Positions 1 to 6,514 of a stretch of 9,925 bases of DNA are shown piece after piece (position 1 is the first letter of the stretch; every line of letters begins with the position of its first letter). A program made the position numbers and the translations under genes. Under the pieces are notes generated by a model, which saw nothing but the letters and a program-made list of their open reading frames with translations, ran no database searches and was not told where the DNA came from. This stretch comes from an uncultured Clostridia bacterium (GTDB lineage: Bacteria > Bacillota_A > Clostridia > Christensenellales > Aristaeellaceae): assembly GCA_934645275.1 (NCBI GenBank), contig CAKUDW010000054.1, positions 1 through 9,925 of the forward strand, in the 5' to 3' direction.

Positions 1-2105
1 AGATAAACGTGAGCGAACTTTCCCGCCAGCTTGGCTGCGAGATAGTTGAAATATCCGCCCTGAAGGGTACCGGCATTATGGAAGCGGCGGAGGCTGCGGT
101 AAAGGCCGCCAAGTCCACCAAGACCGTGCCGATGCACACCTTCTCCGGCCCCGTGGAGCATGCCATTGCCCACATCGAAGAGGCCATCGTGCATGACAAG
201 CCCGAGGAGCAGCAGCGCTGGTACGCCATCAAGGTGTTTGAGCGCGATGAAAAGGTGCTTGAGCAGCTGAAGGTGCCCGCTGAGACGATGAAGCATGTGG
301 AAGCCGATATTGAAGCTGCCGAAAAGGAGCTGGGCGATGATTCCGAGAGTATCATCACCAACGAGCGCTACATTTACATCGCCGAAATTATCAAGAGCAG
401 CTATAAGAAGAAGAACGCGGGCAAGCTTTCCGCTTCCGATAAGATCGACCGCGTGGTCACCAACCGCTGGCTGGGCCTGCCGATCTTCGTGGTCGTAATG
501 TTCCTGGTTTACTACATCGCAATGGTAGGCGTGGGCTCCATGGCTACGGACTGGGCCAACGACGGCGTGTTCGGCGATGGCTGGCATCTGTTTGGCATCG
601 GCTCCTCCAAGTATGAAGAAGCGGCCGAAACCTACGGCGATACCGACCAGATTATCGACGCTTTTGTGAGCGAATATGGCACGGACGAAATCGCTGCGGC
701 GCTGGACGCCGAATCCGAGGATTACACCGAGGATGGCGCGAAGGCCGCTCTGGAAGAGCTGGTTGCGCTCACCCCGGACGATGCGAATGTAACCTATGAA
801 CTGGAAGATGAAGAGACACTGGAAGTGACCGATGTGCCGGATACCACCAAGGCACAGCTGGAAGAAGCGGTCAGCCAGTATCTGGACACCGAATATAAGG
901 AGGGCTATGGCGCACCCGATACCTCCACTTACGGCGTGTGGGTGCCCGGCATTCCGGTGCTCATTGGCGAAGGCCTTGAAAAGATCGGCTGCGCGGAGTG
1001 GCTGAACGGCTTGATTCTGGATGGTATTGTAGCTGGCGTCGGCGCGGTTCTGGGCTTCGTGCCGCAGATGCTGGTGCTGTTCCTGCTGCTGGCGTTCCTG
1101 GAGGCTTGCGGCTACATGGCCCGTATCGCCTTCGTGCTTGACCGTGTGTTCCGCAAGTTCGGCCTGAGCGGTAAGAGCTTCATCCCGATTCTGATTGGTA
1201 CCGGCTGCGGCGTGCCCGGCATTATGGCTTCGCGTACGATTGAAAACCAGCGTGACCGCCGCATGACCATCATGACCACCACCTTCATTCCCTGCGGCGC
1301 GAAGATGCCCTTCATCGCGATGATTGCGGGCGCACTGTTCGGCGGCTCCCCGTGGATTTCCACCTCCGCCTACTTCCTGGGCATGGCTGCCATCATTATC
1401 TCCGGCATCATGCTGAAGAAGACCAAGATGTTTGCGGGCGATCCGGCTCCCTTCGTCATGGAGCTGCCGGCTTACCACTGGCCGACTCTCGGCAACGTGC
1501 TGCGCAGCATGTGGGAGCGCGGCTGGAGCTTCATTAAGAAGGCTGGCACGATCATCTTGCTGTCCACGATTCTGGTCTGGTTCACCACCTACTTCGGCGT
1601 GGTAGACGGAAGCCTGCGCATGCTGGCGGAGGATGAGATTGACCATTCGCTGCTGGCTGCAGTGGGCGGCGCCATCGCCTGGATCTTCAAGCCCCTGGGC
1701 TGGGGCAACTGGCAGGCGACCGTTGCATCCATCACTGGTCTGGTCGCTAAGGAAAACATCGTCGGTACGATGGGTATCCTCTATGGCGGTACCGGCAATG
1801 TGTACGCTAACCTGGCCGCGGCCTTCACCGGCATCTCCGGCTACTCCTTCCTGGCGTTCAACCTGCTGTGCGCGCCGTGTTTCGCGGCCATGGGCGCGAT
1901 CAAGCGCGAGATGAACAGCGCCAAGTGGACCTGGTTCGCGATCGGCTATCAGTGTGGCTTTGCGTATCTGGTAGGCCTGATGGTGTATCAGTTCGGCCAG
2001 CTGTTCACCGGCCACGGCTTCGGTCTGGGCACGGTAGCGGCGATTCTGGTAGCGGTTGGCATCGTGTATATGACCGTTCGCAAGAACAAGTACGAGAACA
2101 TCTGA
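1..2105 (+). CDS. feoB: Ferrous iron transporter FeoB, 5'-truncated by the window edge
   Basis: FeoB is a GTPase-coupled inner-membrane transporter for Fe(II). The reading frame is open to the left edge (codons from base 3), so G1-G4 of the G domain lie outside. What remains starts just before the G5 motif (SALKG, bases 54-68). Numbering from the GTG at base 9, a helical cytosolic region (about 45-150) is followed by a first membrane helix (about 155-176), then the core. The core carries the gate motif GCGVPG (399-404), PCGAKMP (428-434) and CAPC (621-624), with conserved cysteines. Between the first and second membrane helices sits an unusual acidic insert of about 100 residues. The C-terminus is complete and ends in tandem stops TGA TAA. 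The gene is followed after 39 bases by its Cys-rich partner. An upstream feoA is expected but not visible. Identification is secure. Confidence 0.96.
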   Translation, partial: INVSELSRQLGCEIVEISALKGTGIMEAAEAAVKAAKSTKTVPMHTFSGPVEHAIAHIEEAIVHDKPEEQQRWYAIKVFERDEKVLEQLKVPAETMKHVEADIEAAEKELGDDSESIITNERYIYIAEIIKSSYKKKNAGKLSASDKIDRVVTNRWLGLPIFVVVMFLVYYIAMVGVGSMATDWANDGVFGDGWHLFGIGSSKYEEAAETYGDTDQIIDAFVSEYGTDEIAAALDAESEDYTEDGAKAALEELVALTPDDANVTYELEDEETLEVTDVPDTTKAQLEEAVSQYLDTEYKEGYGAPDTSTYGVWVPGIPVLIGEGLEKIGCAEWLNGLILDGIVAGVGAVLGFVPQMLVLFLLLAFLEACGYMARIAFVLDRVFRKFGLSGKSFIPILIGTGCGVPGIMASRTIENQRDRRMTIMTTTFIPCGAKMPFIAMIAGALFGGSPWISTSAYFLGMAAIIISGIMLKKTKMFAGDPAPFVMELPAYHWPTLGNVLRSMWERGWSFIKKAGTIILLSTILVWFTTYFGVVDGSLRMLAEDEIDHSLLAAVGGAIAWIFKPLGWGNWQATVASITGLVAKENIVGTMGILYGGTGNVYANLAAAFTGISGYSFLAFNLLCAPCFAAMGAIKREMNSAKWTWFAIGYQCGFAYLVGLMVYQFGQLFTGHGFGLGTVAAILVAVGIVYMTVRKNKYENI

Positions 2106-2144
2106 TAAGCGCCTGACAGGCGAAATTGAAAGCGAGGGTTGATT

Positions 2145-2282
2145 ATGGCAACTGTAATCGTCGGCGCCATTCTGGCGGCCATCGTGGGATTGATTATCTG
2201 GAAGATGGTGCGAGACAAGAAGCGCGGCAAGTCCGTCATTTGCGGCGGCGATTGCGCGCACTGCAAGGGCGGCTGCCACTGA
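2145..2282 (+). CDS. FeoB-associated Cys-rich membrane protein (45 aa)
   Basis: This is a short protein recognised by layout: one N-terminal membrane helix (residues 4-21), a basic stretch (about 20-29), then a C-terminal cluster CGGDCAHCKGGCH with Cys 33, 37, 40 and 44 and His 39 and 45. This matches the Pfam FeoB_associated family, which sits directly after feoB in many Firmicutes. Its role is not firmly established; the Cys/His cluster suggests metal or thiol chemistry at the FeoB exit or entry face (inference). It begins 39 bases after feoB with GAGGG at 2134-2138, six bases before ATG. A small hairpin (CGCCT/AGGCG, 2110-2122) lies between the two genes. A terminator follows at 2295-2328, so it is the last gene of the operon. 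Confidence 0.9.
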   Translation: MATVIVGAILAAIVGLIIWKMVRDKKRGKSVICGGDCAHCKGGCH

Positions 2283-2294
2283 ATCAATTCCAAA

Positions 2295-2328
2295 GGGGAT
2301 GCGGGATTTCCCGCGTCCCCATTTTTTT
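2295..2328 (+). terminator. Intrinsic terminator of the feo operon
   Basis: An 11-bp stem, GGGGATGCGGG (2295-2305) with CCCGCGTCCCC (2310-2320), contains one G-T wobble and has the loop ATTT. It is followed by A and seven T (2322-2328). It lies 13 bases after the stop of the small Cys-rich gene. Confidence 0.93.
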
Positions 2329-2343
2329 AAGGAACAGGAATGA

Positions 2344-2389
2344 GCAAAACCGCACCGAAACCGGCGCGATTGCTATACCATGGTTTTGC
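2344..2389. repeat. Inverted repeat GCAAAACC / GGTTTTGC in intergenic region
   Basis: Perfect 8-bp arms lie at 2344-2351 and 2382-2389, 30 bases apart, between the feo terminator and the next gene. A sequence resembling an extended -10 (TGCTATAC, 2371-2378) lies between the arms. It could be a protein binding site around a start of transcription, or chance. No binding protein is implied by the sequence alone. Confidence 0.3.
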
Positions 2390-2414
2390 GGGTCGCAGTT
2401 CTTGTAAAGGGACG

Positions 2415-2447
2415 TTGACAATTCTTAACCTACAAACTGAGTTAGTA
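2415..2447 (+). promoter_or_regulatory. Possible promoter for the DtxR-like gene
   Basis: A perfect -35 hexamer TTGACA lies at 2415-2420. The -10 is not clear: at 17 bases spacing it would be TGAGTT (2438-2443), with TTAGTA (2442-2447) further on. A weak dyad, TAAC (2426-2429) with GTTA (2441-2444), overlaps the spacer and could be an operator. A short hairpin CGCGC/GCGCG (2448-2462) follows, ahead of the ribosome binding site. Confidence 0.4.
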
Positions 2448-2485
2448 CGCGCTATTCGCGCGACATGAGGGGAGGGAACCGGCGC

Positions 2486-2848
2486 ATGACGCCTTCACTG
2501 ATTCGCTGTCTGCTGGCCGTGCTGGCGCTGTCCGAGACCTATGGCGCGGTGGCGTCCAAGGATGTGGCGCAGCTGCTGGGCGTGAAGCGCCCGACGGTGC
2601 ACCGCTCGCTGGGCATATTGCAGGAGCGCGGCCTGATCCATAAGGAACCCTACGGCGACGTACACTTGACCGACGCTGGGCGGCAGCTTGCGGAACGGAT
2701 GGAAACGCAGCGCGACGATCTGGCCATCAGGCTGTCGAAGGACTACGGGCTCGAGCCCGATGAGTGCGCAAAGGCGGCAGTAGTGCTGATCGGTGAGCTG
2801 AACGCCGATAGCCTCGCGCGCATTTGTGCGCCGCACGTGTCCACCTAA
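2486..2848 (+). CDS. DtxR/MntR-like winged-helix regulator without recognisable metal ligands
   Basis: This 120-residue DNA-binding protein aligns, from memory, along almost its whole length with Bacillus MntR. It has the TPS start, a winged helix-turn-helix (about 22-62, including DVAQLLGVKRPTVHRSL), the wing segment EPYGDVHLTDAG (54-65), and a short helical dimerisation region (66-115). Family members bind Mn or Fe and repress metal uptake genes. Here the positions matching MntR ligands D8, E11, H77, E99, E102 and H103 appear to be R7, L10, R76, V99, I102 and G103, so metal sensing is doubtful. The start at 2486 is chosen because GGGGAGGG (2469-2476) precedes it by nine bases; the ATG at 2465 has no such site. 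Its position right after the feo operon suggests an iron-related role by context only. A plain MarR-like regulator is the alternative. Confidence 0.75.
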   Translation: MTPSLIRCLLAVLALSETYGAVASKDVAQLLGVKRPTVHRSLGILQERGLIHKEPYGDVHLTDAGRQLAERMETQRDDLAIRLSKDYGLEPDECAKAAVVLIGELNADSLARICAPHVST

Positions 2849-2852
2849 AGTC

Positions 2853-2892
2853 ATATTTTCACAATACTGACGACATATAAATGAGATATATT
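2853..2892 (+). promoter_or_regulatory. AT-rich promoter region of the transpeptidase gene
   Basis: The short gap between genes is strikingly AT-rich compared with its surroundings and contains two -10-like hexamers, TATAAA (2876-2881) and TATATT (2887-2892). No good -35 lies at the right distance (TTCACA at 2858-2863 is 12 bases from the first). Transcription probably starts here, but the exact hexamers are uncertain. Confidence 0.4.
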
Positions 2893-2931
2893 TGAAACAT
2901 GAAAGCACGAATTCTTCGGAGGAATGCTGGT

Positions 2932-4029
2932 ATGAAAAAATATATCTCTATTTTATTGGCGCTCGCACTGTTGCTGGCGGGCAGCGCTGTGGCGGCGGGT
3001 AAGCCTGTCGGGCTGATGCAGGTGGGTTCGACGCTTGCGCTGGACAAGCTACTGCGCGGTTATTCGGCCGATTTGTTCACCTGGACCAGCTCGGATGAGA
3101 GCGTGGCCATGGTCAAGAGCGGCGTGATTGGCGGTATGGGCGAGGGCACAGCCGTAATTACCGCATCGGCCGGCGGCAAAAGCGCCAGCTTTGGCGTGGT
3201 GGTGCTGCCCGCGAGCGTGAGCCTGAATCGTGGTGAAACGCACAGCCTGCCCGGCGGGAAGCTGGCGAAGTATGCGGTTGAGGACACGAGCGTTGCCCGC
3301 GTGAGCGACGGCGGCGTGATTGGCGGCGTGGCTGCGGGCAGTACGCGCGTGGGTGTAAAATATGGGAGGCAGATGATGACCATTCAGGTGAACGTGACAG
3401 ACGGCAGCATTGCGCCGGCAGTAACGCCTACGCCTGCGCCGGATACGAGTGCGGATGAAAACGATGTGAGCGGGCTGGACTGTGCAGCCACTGTCGAGCA
3501 GATTGTGCTGGTGCGTTACCAGAGCGGCAGCAGCGCCGAGCTGAGCATTCACCAGAAAACAGATGGCGTCTGGGAGGAACTGTTTGCCTGCCCTGCATAC
3601 GTTGGCAAAAACGGCATTGGGAAGACGCGCGAGGGCGATAAAAAGACCCCGACCGGCACGTTCAATCTCTGCCAGCCCTTCGGCATCAAGGATGATCCCG
3701 GTGCGAAGATGGCCTACACCAAGGTGACGAAGTATCATTACTGGTGCGGCACCTCAAATTCGCCTTACTACAATCGACTGGTGGATTCGAGGCAGGCGGG
3801 GCGCGAGGCGGCTTCGACCGATGAACAGCTGATTAACTACAAGGGCGTGTATGATTACGCCATGTTCATCGATTATAACGCCGACGGCGTGGCCGATAAG
3901 GGAAGCTGCATCTTCCTGCATTGCACGGGCTCGGCGAAGAGCACGGCTGGTTGCATCGCCGTGGACGAGGCCATTATGAAGCAGATCGTGCAGTGGGCCA
4001 GGCCCGGCTGCAAGATTGTGATTATGTAA
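2932..4029 (+). CDS. Secreted L,D-transpeptidase (YkuD-like) with two Big_2-like domains
   Basis: The protein has 365 residues. A signal peptide covers about 1-22 (basic MKK, Leu/Ala core, AVAA before the likely cut). Two bacterial Ig-like (Big_2 type) domains follow at about 27-90 (WTSSDESVAMV) and 92-156 (EDTSVARVSDGGVIGG). Next comes a PTPTPAP linker (about 165-170) and a C-terminal catalytic domain (about 185-365). The catalytic region carries GKTREGDKKTPTGTF (230-244), FLHC with His330, and STAGC with Cys341. This is the His/Cys arrangement of the YkuD/ErfK group, which cross-links or edits peptidoglycan through L,D-peptide bonds using an active-site cysteine. It should act outside the membrane on the cell wall, with the Ig-like part as spacer or wall anchor. 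ATG at 2932 is preferred over 2899 because GGAGG (2918-2922) stands nine bases before it. Whether it acts as transpeptidase or carboxypeptidase cannot be told. Confidence 0.88.
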   Translation: MKKYISILLALALLLAGSAVAAGKPVGLMQVGSTLALDKLLRGYSADLFTWTSSDESVAMVKSGVIGGMGEGTAVITASAGGKSASFGVVVLPASVSLNRGETHSLPGGKLAKYAVEDTSVARVSDGGVIGGVAAGSTRVGVKYGRQMMTIQVNVTDGSIAPAVTPTPAPDTSADENDVSGLDCAATVEQIVLVRYQSGSSAELSIHQKTDGVWEELFACPAYVGKNGIGKTREGDKKTPTGTFNLCQPFGIKDDPGAKMAYTKVTKYHYWCGTSNSPYYNRLVDSRQAGREAASTDEQLINYKGVYDYAMFIDYNADGVADKGSCIFLHCTGSAKSTAGCIAVDEAIMKQIVQWARPGCKIVIM

Positions 4030-4051
4030 GTAAATAAATTCAGGTTACTGT

Positions 4052-4078
4052 GCGCCGAAGCAAATGCTTCGGCGCTTT
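4052..4078 (+). terminator. Hairpin terminator after the transpeptidase gene
   Basis: A perfect 10-bp stem, GCGCCGAAGC (4052-4061) with GCTTCGGCGC (4066-4075), has the loop AAAT. Only three T follow, so termination may be partial, but position (23 bases after the stop) and stem strength support the call. Confidence 0.75.
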
Positions 4079-4113
4079 GATATGCGGTTTATCTTGCGTT
4101 GATGTTTTTATGG

Positions 4114-4140
4114 CAGAATGTATTCGGGAATAAATTTGCG
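4114..4140. promoter_or_regulatory. Imperfect palindrome, candidate operator
   Basis: A perfect core TATTC-GG-GAATA (4121-4132) is flanked by further near-symmetric bases (GCAGAATG on the left, AATTTGC on the right), giving arms of about 12 bases with a small mismatch. It lies about 25 bases upstream of the -35 of the DUF1538-PII promoter, where an activator or repressor could bind. No known consensus is recognised. Confidence 0.35.
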
Positions 4141-4162
4141 CTTTCTGGGCGGGGCGCGACGG

Positions 4163-4191
4163 TTGCCATGCTGAAGGAAGTATGCTATGAT
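4163..4191 (+). promoter_or_regulatory. Sigma-A type promoter of the DUF1538-PII operon
   Basis: TTGCCA (4163-4168) and TATGAT (4186-4191) are separated by exactly 17 bases. Transcription would begin near 4198, giving a leader of about 40 bases before the TTG start. This is one of the two best promoters in the window. Confidence 0.8.
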
Positions 4192-4238
4192 AAAATTGGA
4201 AGTGTGTCCCAAATATTTAAGAGAAAGGCGGCGACCGC

Positions 4239-5783
4239 TTGAACGGAGATAACCTTTTCAGAAATCGCACGGCCATCGCCGAGAAAATTCGGGAATCTGC
4301 GGGCTCGATTTTGCCGATTGTGCTGATTGTGGCGCTGCTGTGCTTGACGATTGCGCCCGTGCCGACAGATTTGATGCTCAGTTTTCTGATCGGTACGCTG
4401 ATGATCATATTGGGCGAGGGCCTGTTTTCGTTGGGGGCGGAGGCGTCCATGACGCAGATCGGCAACAAGCTTGGCACTGCGCTGACGCGCACGAAGAATC
4501 TGCCGAAGATACTGCTGATCAGCTTTGCCGTAGGTTTTGCCGTCACGGTGGCGGAACCGGATCTGCAGGTGCTGGCGCAGACGGTACCGCACATCAACAA
4601 TGTGGTGCTGCTGGTGACAGTGGGTGTGGGCGTGGGCCTGTTCCTGGCGCTGTGCATGTGGCGCATACTCACGGGTTTCAAGCTGCGCTGGCTGCTAATT
4701 GGCTGCTACGGCCTGATATTTCTGCTGGCGGCGCTTTCGGATGCGGATTTTCTGAGCATCGCCTTCGATTCCGGCGGTGTGACTACCGGGCCGATGACGG
4801 TACCCTTCATTCTGGCCTTCGGCATGGGTGTTTCCCACATTCGAAGCGACGAAGGCGCGGAGGCGGACAGCTTCGGCCTGGTGGCGCTGTGTTCCATAGG
4901 GCCGATTCTCGCGGTGCTGATTTTGGGTTTCTTCTATTCGGGCGACGGCGCGGCAGTGGAGGCTGCTGCGGCGAGTTATGCCAGTACGGTGGAAATTGCG
5001 GGTGCGTATGCGCGGGCAATACCGCAGTATATGGGCGAAATGGCGCTGTCGCTGCTGCCGATCGTGGTAATCTTTTTCCTATTTCAGCTGTTTTCACTGC
5101 GGCTTTCGCGCCATTCTGTGGCAAAGATTTGTGTGGGATTGCTCTACACCTATGCCGGACTGGTGCTGTTTCTGACGGGCGTGAATGTGGGCTTTGCGGC
5201 GCTGGGCGACGTGCTGGGCAAGGGGCTGGCAGGCGGCTGGACGAAGGCAATCCTGATTCCGCTGGCGATGTTGCTGGGTTGGTTCATCATATCGGCCGAG
5301 CCTGCGGTGGCGGTGCTGGAGAAGCAGATTGAAGAGGTGAGCGCCGGGGCCATTCCTGGCAGAACGATCAAGCTCAGCCTGTCCGTGGCCATTGCGTTGG
5401 CGATGGGTCTGGCCATGCTGCGCGTACTTACAGGCATTTCCATCATGGTATTCCTATTGCCGGGCTACGCCATTGCGTTGGCGCTGACCCTGGTGGTGCC
5501 GGATATTTACACGGCCATTGCCTTCGACTCCGGCGGCGTAGCCTCCGGCCCGATGACGGCCACCTTCATGCTGCAATTCATGATTGGAGCCAGCGCCGCA
5601 CTGGGCGGCAACATATTAAAGGACGCCTTCGGCGTGGTGGCCATGGTGGCCATGATGCCGCTGATTTCGATACAGGCAGTGGGCTTTGCGTACAAGCTGA
5701 AGCTCGGTAGAGCTTCGGCGCGGTCGATGCCGGAATATGGCGATTGCGACATTGTGGAGCTGTGGGAGGTGGACGGCGCATGA
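4239..5783 (+). CDS. Polytopic membrane protein with two DUF1538 repeats, probable transporter
   Basis: This 514-residue, very hydrophobic protein has an obvious internal duplication about 250 residues apart. Each half has an SLLPIV-type first helix (24-28 and 281-285), an AEP segment (105-107 and 353-355) and a signature FDSGGVxxGPMT (176-187 and 429-440). DUF1538 proteins are uncharacterised integral membrane proteins. The duplicated architecture with Gly-rich re-entrant-like motifs is typical of secondary transporters, but the substrate is unknown. The TTG at 4239 is taken as start because AGAAAGG (4222-4228) precedes it and no ATG occurs until residue 46, after the first helix. A soluble C-terminal tail (about 490-514) ends the protein. 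Its stop overlaps the start of the PII-like gene, so the two are translationally coupled and probably act together. Family assignment is firm, transport role inferred. Confidence 0.88.
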   Translation: MNGDNLFRNRTAIAEKIRESAGSILPIVLIVALLCLTIAPVPTDLMLSFLIGTLMIILGEGLFSLGAEASMTQIGNKLGTALTRTKNLPKILLISFAVGFAVTVAEPDLQVLAQTVPHINNVVLLVTVGVGVGLFLALCMWRILTGFKLRWLLIGCYGLIFLLAALSDADFLSIAFDSGGVTTGPMTVPFILAFGMGVSHIRSDEGAEADSFGLVALCSIGPILAVLILGFFYSGDGAAVEAAAASYASTVEIAGAYARAIPQYMGEMALSLLPIVVIFFLFQLFSLRLSRHSVAKICVGLLYTYAGLVLFLTGVNVGFAALGDVLGKGLAGGWTKAILIPLAMLLGWFIISAEPAVAVLEKQIEEVSAGAIPGRTIKLSLSVAIALAMGLAMLRVLTGISIMVFLLPGYAIALALTLVVPDIYTAIAFDSGGVASGPMTATFMLQFMIGASAALGGNILKDAFGVVAMVAMMPLISIQAVGFAYKLKLGRASARSMPEYGDCDIVELWEVDGA

Positions 5784-6442
5784 ATTTTCTGATTTCAGTG
5801 TGCAATCCGCGGGCGCTGCCCACGCTGACGCAGATTTGTCAGGAATTGGATATGCGGCTGCCGGTGGTATCGCTTGGCCGCGGCACGGCTGTGCGCAGCA
5901 TGTTGGATATTTTGGGCATTGAGGACAACGAGCGGCGCGTGGTTTTCAGCATTGCAAGCGCCGAAAAGACGCGCGAGTATATTCGTCAGCAACAGCGGCG
6001 CATGTACATCGGCGTGCCCGGCCATGGCATTACCGTGGCGGTTCCCATCAAGAGCATCGGAGGTGGAAAGACCGTGGCATATCTGAATGGCGACCGGCAG
6101 GACGCAAAGTATACCCCCGAAATAAACTATGCTTACGAGCTGATCGTGGCCATTGCAAACGAGGGGCGCACCGACCAGGTGATGAACGCCGCGCGAAGCG
6201 CGGGCGCGCGCGGCGGCACCGTGATGCACGGCAAGGGTACTGCGGGCGAGGCGGCGCAGAAATTCTTTAATGTATCCATTGCCAGCGAGAAGGAAGTGGT
6301 GTTCATCGTAGCTGAAGCGGCGCAGAAGTCCGGTATTATGGCTGCGATATTAAAGAACGCGGGTCCGGCCAGTGAAGCGGGCGCGATTGTGTTTTCGCTG
6401 CCGATCAGCGAGGTGGCGGGTTTCGGTCTGTTTTCTGAATAA
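5780..6442 (+). CDS. Tandem PII-like signalling protein (two P-II domains)
   Basis: The 220-residue soluble protein is built of two PII-like domains. The second (about 117-215) is the clearer, with AGARGGTVMHGKGTAG (131-146), KEVVFIVAE and FSLPISEVAGF. The first (1-95) repeats the same pattern in diverged form, with LGRGTAV (32-38), RRVVFSIAS and VAVPIKSIGG. PII proteins are usually single-domain trimers that bind ATP, ADP, 2-oxoglutarate or other effectors between subunits and plug or release transporters with a T-loop. Here the T-loop region is short and lacks an obvious uridylylated tyrosine. ATG at 5780 overlaps the preceding TGA (ATGA), with GGGAGG at 5764-5769. The coupling suggests that it controls the DUF1538 membrane protein, as GlnK controls AmtB; effector and output are unknown. 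The double domain is unusual. Confidence 0.87.
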   Translation: MNFLISVCNPRALPTLTQICQELDMRLPVVSLGRGTAVRSMLDILGIEDNERRVVFSIASAEKTREYIRQQQRRMYIGVPGHGITVAVPIKSIGGGKTVAYLNGDRQDAKYTPEINYAYELIVAIANEGRTDQVMNAARSAGARGGTVMHGKGTAGEAAQKFFNVSIASEKEVVFIVAEAAQKSGIMAAILKNAGPASEAGAIVFSLPISEVAGFGLFSE

Positions 6443-6480
6443 ATTGGCGCGGCGAATTCAGACGATTTAGGCGCGCAATG

Positions 6481-6514
6481 AAAACCCTCCGGTTTTATTC
6501 CGGAGGTTTTTTTT
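6481..6514. terminator. Terminator between convergent genes
   Basis: The stem CCTCCGG (6486-6492) with CCGGAGG (6500-6506), loop TTTTATT, can be extended by AAAA/TTTT around a bulged C. Eight T follow on the plus strand (6507-6514), ending the DUF1538-PII transcript. For the minus strand it offers four T (6481-6484), so it may serve both directions. It overlaps the 3' end of the convergent AraC gene. Confidence 0.9.

Noticed and set aside
2126..2407. Plus-strand open frame of 93 codons after feoB
   Set aside because: It overlaps the Cys-rich FeoB-associated gene in another frame and runs through the terminator; the 45-codon frame has the ribosome binding site and the known motif.
2465..2485. 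Upstream ATG for the DtxR-like gene
   Set aside because: The ribosome binding site GGGGAGGG lies downstream of it, so the ATG at 2486 is the real start.
3049..3738. Minus-strand open frame opposite the transpeptidase gene
   Set aside because: It is a shadow of the YkuD/Big_2 coding frame, with low-complexity His/Arg/Ala content and no ribosome binding site seen.
4340..5332. Long plus-strand open frame (330 codons) inside the DUF1538 gene
   Set aside because: It is frame-shifted relative to a protein with strong membrane helices and internal repeats; its own product is Gly/Cys/Arg-rich with no family resemblance.
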